From assembly GCA_034190875.2 (NCBI GenBank), contig CM067346.1:46202432-46266431 (forward strand): a stretch of DNA of 64,000 bases, written 5' to 3'. This DNA comes from Urechis unicinctus. Its lineage: Eukaryota > Annelida > Polychaeta > Xenopneusta > Urechidae. Numbering within the stretch: the first letter of the stretch is position 1; every line of letters begins with the position of its first letter. This document shows, piece after piece, positions 1-13,574 of the stretch. The notes under the pieces are model-generated. The model made no database searches and was not told where the DNA came from. It worked only from the letters and a program-made list of their open reading frames with translations. A program made the position numbers and the translations under genes.

Positions 1-3000
1 TCAAGGTTTCCTGAAACCATGAACCGAATGGCGCTGCTATGATTTTTTTTTTTGATTGTTGGGAATATGGTCCGCTTCATTGGGATTGCCCGTAACATAT
101 AGGTTATATCGCGACCTTAATAATAACCACTCATGTAACTAGTGGTAATGGAGTCTAGCACATCATTCAGGCATCCCTCAGTCCTCAGTTATAGACCAGG
201 TCACCACACAGCCCAAACTCCGTCATCCATCAGCTATCATTATTTCAAATCCCTGGCATATCAATGTCGCTTCTGAGCATCCCTCCCATTGGTCGGATCT
301 TTTCTCACCTGAGAGCACCTGTCCGACATCACGTGTCATCCTTTAAATACACACTTTCTAACACCTCAATCATCTATCATCATTTAAGATTTAGAGGCAC
401 GTCAGTCGATTTATAGTATGTCTTGACAGAATTGCCATGCGGATTAAAATCCTTTAGAAAGATATAACTCTTGCTCCATATGAGAGTCAACGACCGCACG
501 TGCTAGACGGAGCAGCTCTAAGATCATAATTAATCCGAATAGCCCGATGTTTCCATGACAATGTCCATTGGATTCGGGTACTATCGTACTTATTCCGTGA
601 CAATGCACTCAAATATCAGCGTGTTCCGAGATTTAATATGTATAAATGTAATCAATTTGAATATACTGAATATATTCATATTTTATAAATCCTTTGCACT
701 CATAATCCCTGTATGACAAGGTTTATATTCTTTTGGGCTGAACTCGCTAGATCATCAATCCATAACACAAATGCCTTTCATGACAGGTTATACAATTGAT
801 TGACAGTCAGTGTTTAAAAACACGTTCTTTAATGAAATAAACATATGACGCTGACAACTGCCATGCAACAGAACAATTAAACAAGAAGATGACGAAGGCA
901 ACGAATCCAACAAGCGAGCGTCTGAGCATGGGAGCGAGTCTGCTTTTCTCATCTGACCAAGAATATTCATTCAGTGGATCTCCCGTGTCATTCATACGCA
1001 CGGCACACCGCTAGGTGGGGCTTGAATTATTGAAGGGCCCTCTTGACATGCGACATATCCTTCGCGTGAAGGTTGTGGCTTCGTAATACAGTGTGTATGA
1101 TTGACTGAAAGGTCCCGTCGAGATTGTGCGAGGCGTTTAGAGGCGTATGTGTGTATGAGTGTATGTGGGTGGGTGAGAGGTACAGAGTAGGGGGGGGGGG
1201 GTACGAGGGTACTTGAAGGGTGCTTTGCTAGATGTTGTGTAAGGATTTTTTGCCGGGGTGAGGGTGTGTTGTTACTCTCGTTGAAAGTTGACTGTCGTCC
1301 ATTTCTTCGATTAAACAGAAAGATACTTGCCCTCAAACGGTCTCAAGCTGACTGGCATGCACACGCGCTCGCTTGCACACACCCTAAAAACGCGCTGTGA
1401 TCTTTATACAAACGCACCTGCGTGTATTATTTGGCCATATTTTCCGCACAAACATTTATACATAAACACGCAAACAAAGACACACACACACATACACGCT
1501 AATTTGCCACAGTGCCTAAACTCGTATATTATACTAAAATCGCGGGAAATCGGGTGCCAGCGATAGCTAACACATTCCATGCGTTTTCTCTCACCGCGAT
1601 CATCTTGCTTCTTCAGAATACGATACAAAACCTCGTTAGACCTCAGATGATGAACCATTAAAGGGCCTTTTATGGTCATAAAAGGCAAGTGTGGGCACAT
1701 CCGTCTAAAGGTATTTATTGTATACTTAGTCGTGTATTACGGATGTAGTAAGATTTTTCAGCCGCCATTTCCTCTGTAATTTATGGTAAGATATATAGTG
1801 ACTGCGATATTAGAAAACCTTATATATAACCAGGGTAGTTTTATCTGGATTCTTGGCAGCAGAAACACTCAGCATTGCCTTTTGCTTCGTCCTGTATTCA
1901 GCGGACGGTTCATCGTTCGTTTATAACAGGAGGCCGCTATGGCGGCTATGATACCTAATCGATGGAAATGTATTAATATGTCCGCTAAAAGGAGGTGTCT
2001 GTCATTATCGGGATTCCGTTATACAGAGGTGTCCGTTATCATAAAGAATTCGTTATTTACAGGTGTCTTGTTTACTCAGGCGTCCACTATACAAGGCAGG
2101 TTCTATTAAATTTTCAAATCATCTCTCCGTTTGACCGAAGCAAGTTTGGAAAAGAGAAAAACGATAAAATAATTGGTGTAGAATTTATTTGTTCACACGT
2201 TCATGCAAAATGTTTACATAGAGATGTCGATGCATATTTATTTGATCGCCATTCAGGACTCTCCTCATTCAAAAAACAAATGACCCCTTATAGAAGTCCA
2301 GAGAAAGCACAAAATGTAGAAAATATACAACTAAATACAACAAATGTTCATTTGCCCGGAAACAAACAAATAAACGGTTATTGTTTTACATTTAAAACGT
2401 ATACATTCAAACATTTTATCCACAGAGCAGCAATAATTTGCCGACTTAGCGCTAATAGGAAGCATCTTCACAGTTTATCTTGAACAAACTATGATGTAGT
2501 TATGATATACATACACGAAGCCAAGGTACATTACAATGATATGTAGAAGTCAACAAAAATAGTAACAATTATTATTTACCAATATATCAACATTTACTAA
2601 AATGCATAGATTATTCAATTGCGACATCAAAGTACATATCAAAATGATATTTGCTGTCAAATTCGATCAACATGCGAACAAATATTTAAGTCATTTCTAA
2701 CAGTATTTAAGGCACATTTATTTCTGCTGCCAATACCTTACATGAACTATGTACAATATATAAATGTTGATTTCATATGATGCGATACAAGTGGCTGTGA
2801 CCAGAATCTCTTGGAATTAATTTCTTCACATTTGCGAATGGCAGGGAACACAAGTAAAAAGTATGGCACACCGAGAAAAATGGCAGTCAAAATAGAGTTC
2901 ATTATCACCATATATAATAATCATACATGCAAAATTGAATCATGGTTCTGCTCGTGTTATACACATAGGGACATGCTTTAACAGGCAGGAAGCTCGCACA

Positions 3001-3245
3001 AAGAAGCAGATATCGGTTATATAGATTATCTTGAATGAAACTCTGAACGCATAGAAATGTCGGATTTGCTTCCCTAGAATGGGGTATATATATGTAATAT
3101 CTGATTATCGAGGAAAAGTAAAAAAAAGGAATAGCATTTCCTTCAAGAAGTAAAGCCAGCTGATATTTTTGTCATCATCTCCAAGACTTCAATTCAACGC
3201 ATCATCGCAGAATTCAAACTAAGGGAAGCGCATTTCCCGAGATGC
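1..3245. other. Downstream flank and probable 3' UTR of the Nkx2.1-type gene
   Basis: No coding sequence was recognised. The part next to 3245 should include the 3' UTR of the minus-strand homeobox gene; its end cannot be fixed from sequence alone. The stretch is AT-rich, with a G run at 1191-1201 and AC-rich simple sequence around 1470-1500. Around 1985-2100 are degenerate copies of a GGTGTCCGTTATA-type motif that forms a proper array at 16.7-17.1 kb. The 162-codon plus-strand reading frame at 1995-2483 runs through these motifs and looks like chance. Confidence 0.5.
2717..2722 (-). promoter_or_regulatory. Candidate poly(A) signal for the Nkx2.1-type gene
   Basis: TTTATT on the plus strand reads AATAAA on the minus strand, about 520 bases after the homeobox gene's stop codon. 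A second AATAAA on the same strand lies near 2237-2242. The hexamer is common by chance in AT-rich DNA, so this is only a candidate. Confidence 0.25.
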
Positions 3246-4219
3246 CTAGCGCGCGCCGTGATGTGGGGTTTCTTCCGGCCACGAGCGCATGTAATGCGGT
3301 GAAGAAACTGGCGTTCCGTGCGGAATGTAACTTGGATACGCACTGCTGTACAAAGTCATGCCAGCTTGAGCAATGGGCCCTCCACTCTGACTCGGGTTCA
3401 CCAAGTGACCATATCCTCCCATCATGCCTTGCCCGCCTTGATATAAGGGCTCTGCTTTGACATCCGCTTCCGATTTGGCGGAAGTTGTGACGATGGGTTC
3501 GTGGGGTACCCCTCGCCCCCCTACGTTTGCCAGCGAGTATTTGGAGACGTTTTCGAGCGGCATAAGCTTAGGAATCTCACCCGCGTCATCCTTCAAGCCT
3601 GCATCACGAGCGTGACTGAGAACGACAGGGTGGCGCTCGTTCAACACCGGCTTCAACTCAGCCATCTTGGGTTTGACTTCATACGGGGACTGCGGCGCGG
3701 ATCCTTGGTTGTGATGCCTCTCCCCCCTCCCCTCCATATCCCCCATAGATGCCGAAGTCAGTTTCCCATCCTTGACGACAACGGGGAGACTTACGGCATG
3801 CTTTCCGGGACTTCCTGGGGATTCCGGCTGCTCGGACGCCGAGCTATCCGACGGGCTTCGCGGCTGGTGCCCGTTGCCATCGCGACCCCCGTCGCCATCC
3901 CGATCTTTGTCAGACTTCTTCGTCTTATAGCGATGATTCTGAAACCAAATTTTCACCTGAGTCGCCGACAATCCAATCAGATTGGCCAGGTGTTCCCTCT
4001 CAGGTGCGGACAGGTATTTCTGTTGCTTGAAGCGCCGTTCTAATTCATAAACTTGTTGTTGGCTGAAGAGTACGCGTCGTTTACGGCGATTGTGCATGGT
4101 AGGCGGCATGGAAGAGGTCTTGCCCGTGTGGTCCAACGGCATATGTTGCATATGTGCCGGGCTGCTGATCGGCCCCATGGATCCCATGTTCGGGGAACTG
4201 TTTGAGAATATCCGTGGAA
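3246..4219 (-). CDS. Nkx2.1: Nkx2.1/Nkx2.4-type homeobox gene, coding exon 2 (homeodomain to C-terminus)
   Basis: This exon encodes the DNA-binding half of an NK2-class homeodomain transcription factor, residues 203-525 of the deduced 525-residue protein. The acceptor AG is at 4221-4220; the exon starts in phase 1 and ends with TAG at 3246-3248. The homeodomain (residues 246-305, bases 3909-4088) starts [10 protein letters not shown] and has the recognition helix [12 protein letters not shown], with the tyrosine at homeodomain position 54 that marks the NK2 class. [19 protein letters not shown] is closest to vertebrate NKX2-1 and NKX2-4; NKX2-2 has RFRQQRYLS here. Residues about 343-358 ([11 protein letters not shown]) match the NK2-specific domain. 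The linker is rich in acidic, glycine and serine-proline residues. The C-terminal 150 residues are low complexity, rich in Gly, Pro and Tyr. Family members set ventral forebrain, endostyle/thyroid and foregut fates. Nkx2.2 and other NK2 genes are less likely. The symbol is by family and does not separate 2.1 from 2.4. Confidence 0.93.
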
Positions 4220-4821
4220 CTATGCACACATAAAAAATATTCCAACTTCAGGGAAATTCATCATAAACTAAAAACCACATGCAAGCTAACATTGCGCGCG
4301 TGAGTGTCGATCGAGTTACGGTTGTTCTGCAACAGCTGAGGGTAAGTATAATCTACAAGGATAGCAGTAAAGCTGGTAATTTACTGGACTTTTATGATGC
4401 TTTCCGTGTACATATTAACTTTAATGTATGCATATAGATTATGCAAATCACTTTCCTGTTCCACACGGTTTGTTTTACTCAGCGCGCACATCGTGAATAA
4501 TATTGTTGACCCACGAAGTATTTCTATGGGCGATAAATTGACAGGATGCTGTTAAAAGGCTTAGTGCGGCCCACTATAAGCTGCATGATAAGCAACCTAG
4601 CTGAGTCGGAATGGCGAGCATGGTCGGCGTTTATAGGCGGTTCATGTGTTCATGAGTTGTGTATGTAGACTGTATTGGCAACGTAGGTATTTATCAATAA
4701 CGATTAACCGTTTGCGTTTGTGGAAATATTTTTGAATCCTTGTCACGCACGTTATGAATCGAGGCCATAATGAATAGGGTGGTTAAGACTAACGATAAAA
4801 ACACAAACGAAAGCAACCGGC

Positions 4822-4866
4822 GCCAGAGGTCGCGCCTCTGCCGCCGCCAGAGGTCGCGCCTCTGCG
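4822..4866. repeat. 24-bp tandem duplication with a palindromic core
   Basis: Two copies of a GC-rich unit with core CAGAGGTCGCGCCTCTG, period 24 (copies start at 4822 and 4846). Each core is nearly self-complementary, so each could form a hairpin. It lies in AT-rich intron sequence, which makes it stand out. Confidence 0.8.
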
Positions 4867-5057
4867 GAGGGTTGTATCTGAGACTCACATTCAGAAGAAA
4901 ATACTTAAGAAATCTTTTTTTTTGATATGTCATTAACATTCTGCTTTATTTTCCTATAAATCTCAATCCATTCGTGCGGATATTAATAACACGACAGTGA
5001 GAGTGAGTTCAAACTCGCACCGGGAATTCTTCACATCGGAATCTGTGTCTGCTCACG

Positions 5058-5087
5058 TGGGGGTGGGGGTGGGGGGGGGGGGGGGGC
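5058..5087. repeat. G-run cluster
   Basis: Successive runs of five or more G separated by single T, then a run of about 17 G. It meets the simple pattern for G-quadruplex DNA on the plus strand, which is the non-template strand for neither gene in the window. Confidence 0.8.
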
Positions 5088-6543
5088 GTGATACAGAAGG
5101 GAGAGGGTTATATGGGGGTGGATGAGTTGGGGGTCGGGTTTGACTAACCTGGACGAAAATGAGGGAGTCACACGGCGACGGACGGAAGTCATAAACTACC
5201 ATGCCCCACCCCTAAGATCGCAACCTCCCCACCCACCCTTCCCGCCCCACTTATTCCACACCAACTGACCACAGGGGTATATTGGTCGATCCAGCATTTA
5301 TCACAACACACCCCCCCCCCCCCAAACACACACCATCGTGCACATAACAACACATCAATGTAACACACATTCGTTCGTCCGATTTATAACTCGGTAGTCC
5401 AACTCTAAACAATTAGATTTGTTCTTGTAGTCCTTCGATTGAGTCAATCTAAGAACACACACATCATGTCTAATTTCTTCCTTTTGAATAAATAAAACAA
5501 AACACGCTTCATTTTATGTGTATTATTGATCATATGAAATATGACATATCGATTAAAAGACTACTTCATTGTCCATTGAAATGACCATATCTAGCGATAT
5601 CTAACTGGGGCATTCACGGAGAGCAAAACACGCGCTCTGAATCGATGTGCCAGCGCGCTGCTAATGAATTAGACGGTATAAGCCATAGAAATTATGTCAA
5701 CATGACGGTCTGCCTATCTAACATTGTACAGCTGTGACCTTTTTATATCTCGCGCCTTATCATTTGATTAGTATTTCATGACGTTTGGGCGGGCGTTAAT
5801 ATTCGGTGGGGTCAATTTACTTAAGGCGGTTAGTTTGCGAGTATTCCATATAATAGCAGTTCGGATCAAAAATACCAAATAAAGCCGGCAGAGAGAAGCT
5901 AATACAATGGCACTTTTATTGTAATATATCGATTAAAATATCACTGAAGTATGTATAAAATTCAACATATAATCAATTTTATGGTGGTATGATCGAACAA
6001 TAAACTTTGAAATGCAAATGATCACTTGTAATTGTAAAGTTTAAAAGGTATATAACGATATTGTATTTCATATAACGTGCCATTATTTTAAACATGAAGT
6101 CAAAATGTGCTCAGTTCCAGGAAGGCTTGAAGTGCAACAATATTTGACCTCCGTACTTCATTATGTATTCATTCCTATGCGCTTGCGTGAATAATCTTAT
6201 CCTGTGATGTAACTTTGCGACGTCGCATCCAACCACTCTCTGATCACCTCACCTGGGCGTTTGATAAATCCTCCAGGTGTGTCAGTAAGGGTGAGATTTG
6301 GCGCGCAGTTAACGCGGGATCTCGTTATCAATCAAGTTAGGGTCATCTCGATATAGCGGCCATATATATGATCGCGTGTATGGCATTAGGCGAAGGGCAG
6401 GGGAGATTTAGATATGGCGCTATCGGTGTGGCAAACATGCATAGATAGGTAAACTCTGTCCCTCGGGTCTTTAATCTTCCTCTGCACTTCCTACCTACCC
6501 GAGATAGGGAGCGTATGCTATAGTAAGTTGATTGACACAGGAC

Positions 6544-6658
<115 letters not shown>

Positions 6659-8133
6659 AAATATATATCAAAGCGATCATTCCGCACAGTACACTGCCTT
6701 TTTATACTGCCACCCGCGCTGCACGTTATGAATCTCTTTCACCTAGACCTAACTTCCTATACTCGAACCCGCCCGTGTATTGACGGGGAACTACTTCAAC
6801 AACAAACCTCCTAAAAAAACCGCCGGTTCGAGAGAGAAGATACGCCTCTTATATAAAGCATCCTCTTGAGTGTTAAGATGTAGCTTTTGTGTTTAAGCAT
6901 GCTCATGGCAATCTTAATAGTCTTGCATATGAACCTTGAAGTCATATATTTTACCGGTGGCGTCGCAGTGGGTTTTGGGGTTCGGGCGTAGGGGGGGGGG
7001 GTGTTGTATTACTTACGCCATCAAGGAGACACCAACATAGGTATGGAAACAGAAGAATGCGCCTTTTACAATGGGATGAATATGAAGTAATTAATTATTC
7101 GCGATGTAATTATTTCTAATAACCATGTTAAATAGGATTAGTAAGGAAGGAAAAGGTGAAGTACTCGCTCGTATGGTATCTAATACATGACCCTTATCGT
7201 ACACAACTTTTATCCCAATCTGCACTTTAATTTGTCATCGTAATTAAAGTTCATCTTGACATCCCAGAAATGAACTTTGTTTAATTTAAACTCCTTAAGA
7301 ACTATGCATGGCGTGTCAGTAAATTAGAAAGCGATTGTATTCTCTGCCACTGCTATCTCATTCCGTCTATCCTCAACACCTCTCAACCGATCAAATCCCT
7401 CTTCGTATTGTCATGGAAATAGAAGCAACCCTCTCCAGAAACCAACCGAGCGTCCATTTCATTCAATTTCAAGTTGTTCGGGCCGCGAAATAATTGTCAA
7501 GATTTGGTGACGTAACGATCCACCGCGAGCAAAGACAAGAAGCGCGGGAGAGGTGCGAGTGGGTCGCTTTGTTTAAGTCGCTCTGTTCGATCAATGTCTC
7601 TTTTCTGTCTGGCAGTCGGTGAATCCTACTGAGAGATAAAGGGATTTAACAATGACAACGTTATTGACACAGTCTTCTTGAATACAGACTTCACAAAGCA
7701 GGGTCCAATATAGTGCCTTAGTACGCTGTCGGCTTGCAATATTCGACAGAATTTATCGATTTGTTGATTTTGAGTGAAATTTATGACTCGCCATTGGCAA
7801 ATAAATGAAGAAAAAAAATATCTTTCCGGTGCCAACGACCCTACTTACCGCTTCATTCTAATGATATTTACTTATATTAATTATTACCTCTTCAGAAGTC
7901 ACTCTCATCACTAGTATCATTATTATTATTATTACAATTTTGCCCAGTTTCTCAATGGAATCTGCGCATATATGTTGAAGATTGTAAATTTGGTTCAATA
8001 ATACCGTAGCATTTGTTTACTTATATGAGTGGTCAGTGCGATCGATAATCCGGACCCAGTAGGCTTACAAACCGCGACCAGCAGCATGCAATTCGAACAA
8101 ACCGTACGGAGGTTAATGAATATTCTTACAGCA

Positions 8134-8322
<189 letters not shown>

Positions 8323-8368
8323 AAGCGAGAAGTTAACATATCCCTAGAAGTTAAAAATGGCTACTCAC

Positions 8369-8972
8369 GCGAAAATCTGGGGTCCGGATTTTGGGGGTAC
8401 CAGGGCGCCCCGGTACTGCCGGAGTGAGGTCCTCTCATTCCGCTGCCCATATGATCAACGCTACCTCCGCCAAACGTGACCGCCTGCATCCCGCTCAACT
8501 CCGGCGATCCGTTGAAGTGGTGCGGCGGTGGAGCGTGGGACTGTCCGGTCGAAAACGGAGGGTAAGCTGCCGGATGAGGTTGCAGCTGCGTCATGGCATG
8601 TGGGTATGTTGGATAGTGTGCGGCGTACGCGGCACCATTCACGTTCGTCATGGTAGCCATGACTGGCGATTCGTGAGGCGAGCCACTGGCCGCTGGTTGA
8701 GGATGACCGCCAAGTCCAGGCGAGGCGCTTTCTCCCCCTTCACCTGCCGAACCCTCATGGAGCACTGGACGGCAAGGCACGGGGACAGGGCGATGAGGTG
8801 ACGGGGGCTGAACCCCAGGTGGGGGGCCGCCACTGACAGGTACACCGCTGTCGTCTTTATAGCGCGCTGCTCCACCAACAGGATCCGCATGAAGGATGTT
8901 GGTCACCGTGAACGCGCTGCCGTTGGCGTTCGGGTGGTGTTTGGGTATATGCTGGTAACCTGCGCTTGTCAT
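8369..8972 (-). CDS. Nkx2.1: Nkx2.1/Nkx2.4-type homeobox gene, coding exon 1 (TN domain)
   Basis: This exon encodes residues 1-201 plus one base of codon 202. I chose the ATG at 8970-8972 (MTSAGYQ...) because a pyrimidine-rich stretch ending in CAG lies about 8 bases upstream, so the in-frame extension to 9128 is probably intron or 5' leader. The TN (Tinman, eh1-like) repressor motif FTVTNIL is at residues 21-27; this motif recruits Groucho co-repressors in NK2 proteins. The exon ends ...[12 protein letters not shown], matching the vertebrate NKX2-1 block GWYGANPDPRF just before its conserved intron. The donor is GTGAGT at 8368-8363. Joining to 4219 keeps phase (C plus TT) and continues [13 protein letters not shown], which aligns with the vertebrate ISRFMG region. 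The middle is rich in Pro, His and Ala. A non-coding 5' exon may lie upstream. Confidence 0.9.
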
Positions 8973-11900
8973 AACTTCAGCTGATGAGGTGGAAATAAGC
9001 AAGAGGGGGTACTCACAATGAGGGGTTGTAGAACACCGCCAAAGCCCCTTCAGAAATAGTCCACCTTTTAAGGGCTCTCCAGAGATCTCCACAGCCTCCT
9101 CAGTGCGTCCTCTCTCTTCGTCACTCACTCCTTACCCTCAAGTACACGCAATCCCCTCAACCACTCACAATCAAACCCTCAAACACCAAACAGGGTTCTT
9201 CCAAGGTTCCTTTTTGTTCAAGTCTATAAAGGCACGCGTACACCTGGATGTAACCCTCATTCGATCAGAGTTCTCACAATTACTATTTCTTCTTATCTTC
9301 AGTTTTGGCATAAGGTTCGCAATGCGACAATTCCCGGATATACTCAACGTGGACGCTCCGTGGCTTGCTCTTCAGGACAGACAAGAGCTCGACTTGATTA
9401 TAGAAATCCCCTCTTCAAATCTCAAATCCTTTTCTTGGCTTGATGGTCTTTTACACCAAAGTCTACAAGAGATATTTTTTTACACCTCAAACCTAAACAC
9501 TTAAAGGCACTGCAAACAACGGCGTTATGTTTGCCCAATAAAGGTTTGGCGCCTTTTCAAAAGCGTCGAGATAGAGTCGTATAATTCTTCTGGTAGTTTG
9601 TGGCTAAGTTGAATATATCGATGCCCTGAAGTTGCCGAGTAGTTTGGGTCATCTATGCTGACAGTTGCCGACGTGTACACTCTGTTCACTGGCGCTCCTA
9701 AAAAGCAGACGACAAAAGTGGATTTTCTGGAGGTACTCAAACGATAAGACGTTCTCCACTCGACCGCTCTTTATGCTGTGTGGTAAGTTGTGTGTGGACG
9801 CTGGATTTAGACAAACGTCCGCACTGACGAGGGGGGCAGGGTGGGGAATATTTTTGGAGTTTATATCACGTTATCTTTGTCCAGCTCTTGAAACTCAGGC
9901 CGAGGTTGGACTGTTAACGGTTCGCCTGTATGTCACCGCCAGGCCGGCGACGCGTTTGGGGGGCGACTATCAGTTCTACTTGCATACGGGGCTACCTGTT
10001 TCGAAGCGCATGTTTGAATGGGACAAAGTCCTATGGGGTAAGCAAATATTGGTATCGACGAAGGGAAGTCAGTTGTATGCTATTTGCGCGTGGTTGCGGC
10101 TCCCTGACATACAGTCGCAAGAAATTTACCCCAACCAACACGACCAGAGCCCTCTAATCCAAACACGGGCGTATATATTCAGACACCTTACCCCCACTCT
10201 ATATCCTGCCGCGCCACCCTCTAACGTCGCTGTCTCCCTTGAATGAAAAAAACAGTGCATGTTTTTTTTATTTAATATCTGTCCGGTTTGAACCCACACT
10301 GGATGGTCCTGTAACGGAGAGTGAGGAGATAAGTAAAGAGAAAAGAAAACAAGGCTTCGTCGATCTATTTACCTACAGCGGCAAACAGCTAGGAAGCTCT
10401 CGCCTGTTCCAGGGTTTGTGACCCCATTTTCCACGTAACTTGATCTATCGAACTTACAAGTTGCTTCGATTGATCAGGAACCCGTTTGGCATCATCGATG
10501 ATTTATTTGTGTATATACATGAAAAGGGTACATGTATGTCCGGTTGTATGAGGCCATTTGGAGTGATATTTACCAAGGAACCATGCCAAAAACGTATCCG
10601 GATTAATGTTAAAAGCTTTGTTGACACCGCCAGTATCCTAACTGAGTACCCAGATTTACACTTGGCCGTGCTATGCGGCTATTTGCCCAACTCCCATCGC
10701 AATGAAAACAGTTGTTTCCCCAAAGCAGCAGCCACTCTATGGAAGACAATGCTATTCTGAAACTCAGACAGCTGGAGGAATGCAGGTAGTGAAAGTATCT
10801 CATTCCTGGAGCTTAAGCCCTTTTTTCCCAGCAGAGGGAAAGAGGTCAAAGAGGGACATATGTTGTAAGGGTAAGACAGCCCCTAGGAGGATCGGATGAG
10901 GGTGACGTGGTAGGGATCAGATGTAAGAACGTAAAAGATGCGGCTCCGATTGGGTTTGAATGGTTGTCTATTTGATGGGATACCGTGGGTGTGTCTGGGG
11001 CAAATGGTTACGTTATTATGTGCGTCTTTCCGTTATTGAATACAGCTGTGCCTCTGTCTAATACAGCGCATGGATCTGTAACAAGAAGCCCAGAGGCCTG
11101 TTCAAATCCACCCAGGTGACAGTGCGTGCAGTCGCTTCCGGTACCGCAAAACACCCAGTCGTTAATTCCAGGCTGGCCTTATATGGCATCACGTGTTAAT
11201 TACAGACTGGGGGGGGGGGGGGGGGGGGGGTTGTGATTATTATCTAAGAATTGCATGTTGATTGCATTAAGACATGAATTTTGATGGAATAAGTTAAATC
11301 GAAATTTCGTATCCGTCGACACTAAGTACCTACCATTTTGAGTTGCATCTAAGTGAATACAGATGGAAACAGAGGGATAAGTGTCAGGGGAGTGCGGGAG
11401 TGGGGGGGGGGGGGGGTAGAAGATTGATTGGGGGAGGGGTAGTATTAACCTTGATTTAGGGACAGACGTTATCTAAAAACCTGCTAAATAAATACAGACT
11501 TCTGAAGTCGATCACGCACTCAAGATTGTAGAGCGAGATTACCACACCTGAGCCAACAGACGAGACTTGAGCGAGAAGTGCTCTGATGATGGGCGATGAC
11601 ATTTAGAATCGAGTTATTTGAGTGTAATTGAGGAAGAACAATGCCTCTCTCGTTAATGTGTCCTCATTGGATTCGTCCCAGCGACAGGTTGTTGGTGATA
11701 AAGACAAAATGGCGTTTGAGGGAAGGTAGGGAGGGGGCTTAGGGAGCACTCGTGAGAGTTGAGGGCGGGCTCTTGGAGGGCGCTGATCGCTTCTTCTACG
11801 TGGTTTCCAAAGGAGGCGGTGTGTATCTTTGACAGAGGGTGCAAGTGAGGAACAATAGGATCAGCAGTGACATAGATAATTGGAAGGAGTGGTATGGGGG

Positions 11901-12055
11901 TGGGGGGTTGGGTTTGATGAGTGGACCGTAAGCTTGGCGTCTCCCGTCGGGAAAAATGCAATCGACCAGGTATCATGTATTAAGCAGGGCAGGTCTGGTG
12001 TGAAGTTGAAGGATAGAGGGATGATTTACTAATGCGATCCCGTGCGTATATGCAA
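8973..12055. other. Upstream flank of the Nkx2.1-type gene
   Basis: No coding sequence was recognised. The promoter and any non-coding first exon should lie in or beyond this stretch, but no start site can be called. G runs occur at 11209-11230 (22 G) and 11402-11416 (15 G). The 193-codon plus-strand frame at 9665-10246 has no recognisable domain or protein-like composition. Confidence 0.5.
11209..11230. repeat. Poly-G tract
   Basis: Twenty-two consecutive G in the assembly. Such runs are error-prone in sequencing. Confidence 0.9.
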
Positions 12056-12086
<31 letters not shown>

Positions 12087-12275
12087 TGTATGTATGTATG
12101 TATGTATGTATGTATGTATGTATGTATGTATGTATGTATGTATGTATGTATGTATGTATGTATGTATGTATGTATGTATGTATGTATGTATGTATGTATG
12201 TATGTATGTATGTATGTATGTATGTATGTATGTATGTATGTATGTATGTATGCATGCATGCATGCATGCATGTAT
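12056..12275. repeat. TATG/CATG tetranucleotide microsatellite
   Basis: About 49 copies of TATG followed by five or six copies of the variant CATG at the high end. The step TATG to CATG is a single transition that spread as a block. It is open in several frames (YVCM, YIHT peptides), none of them a gene. It adjoins a 20-bp array on its high side. Confidence 0.95.
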
Positions 12276-12284
12276 GTATATATG

Positions 12285-12745
12285 TATGGTCCCGATAGAA
12301 CTATATATGTCCTGATAGAACTATACTTGTCCTGATAGAGCTATACATGTCCTGATAGAGCTATATATATATATGTCTTGAAGGAACACATCATGTCCTG
12401 ATAGAACCCTACATCTCATGACAGAACTCACGTTGTCTTGATAGAATTCATCTTGTCCTGATAGAACTATACATGTCCCGATAGAACTATATATGTACTG
12501 ATAGATCTATACATGTCCTGATAGAACTATATATGTCTTGATAGAGCTCATCTTGACCTGATAGAACTATACATGTCCTGATAGAACTATATATGTACTG
12601 ATAGATCCTGATAGAACTATATATGTACTGATAGAACTAATTATGTCCTGATAAAACCCTGCATCTCATGACAGAACTCATCTCATGACAGAACTCATCT
12701 TGTCATGATAGAAATCATCATGCCCTGATAGAACTCTCGTCCTAC
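12285..12745. repeat. Degenerate ~20-bp minisatellite
   Basis: Repeats of TCCTGATAGAACTATACATG with many substitutions and some indels; ATATATG and ACAGAACTCATC variants alternate in places. It begins right after the CATG tract and ends about 50 bases before the 45-bp array. Confidence 0.9.
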
Positions 12746-12795
12746 GACCAAATGTATGCAGATACCCATCGAGCTTAATAACGCACCGCACTCTG

Positions 12796-13556
12796 CGACA
12801 GAGCCCCAGCCTCATTCAGCCAGACCTACTCTAACAACCCTGACAGAGCCCTAGCCTCATTCAGCCAGACCTACTCTAACAACCTTGACAGAGCCCTAGC
12901 CTCATTCAGCCAGACCTACTCTAACAACCTTGTCAGAGCCCCAGCCTCATTCAGCCAGACCTACTCTAACAACCCTGACAGAGCCCTAGCCTCATTCAGC
13001 CAGACCTACTCTAACAACCCTGACAGAGCCCTAGCCTCATTCAGCCAGACCTACTCTAACAACCTTGACAGAGCCCCAGCCTCATTCAGCCAGACCTACT
13101 CTAACAACCCTGACAGAGCCCTAGCCTCATTCAGCCAGACCTACTCTAACAACCCTGACAGAGCCCTAGCCTCATTCAGCCAGACCTACTCTAACAACCC
13201 TGACAGAGCCCTAGCCTCATTCAGCCAGACCTACTCTAACAACCCTGACAGAGCCCTAGCCTCATTCAGCCAAACCTACTCTAACAACCCTGACCGAGCC
13301 CTAGCCTCATTCAGCCAGACCTACTCTAACAACCTTGACAGAGCCCTAGCCTCATTCAGCCAGACCCACTCTAACAACCTTGACAGAGCCCCAGCCTCAT
13401 TCAGCCAGACCTACTCTAACAACCCTGACAGAGCCCTAGCCCTTCAGCCAGACCACTCTAAACAACCTTGACAGAGCCAGCCTCATTCAGCCAGACCTTC
13501 TCTAACAACCTTGACAGAGCCCCAGCCTCATTCAGCCAGACCTACTCTAACAACCT
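12796..13556. repeat. 45-bp minisatellite, about 17 copies
   Basis: The unit holds TGACAGAGCCCTAGCCTC, ATTCAGCCAGACC and TACTCTAACAACC in that order. Copies are nearly identical, differing at a few fixed positions (CCC or CCT, CCAG or CTAG). The last three copies carry small deletions. High identity suggests recent expansion or gene conversion. No long frame is open across it although the unit is a multiple of three. Confidence 0.95.
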
Positions 13557-13574
13557 TGAAAATAAAACGGAATA

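Noticed and set aside
3501-4043. 180-codon plus-strand frame
   Set aside because: Antisense shadow of the homeobox exon, whose protein is unambiguous on the minus strand.
9003-9128. N-terminal extension of the Nkx2.1 protein to 9128
   Set aside because: The added residues resemble no NK2 protein and a good splice acceptor lies just before the chosen ATG.
11973-12335. Overlapping YIHT and YVCM repeat frames on both strands
   Set aside because: Direct result of the TATG tetranucleotide; no flanking coding evidence.
12285-13556. Possible CRISPR-like repeat array
   Set aside because: The repeats are contiguous with no unique spacers, and the genome is animal.
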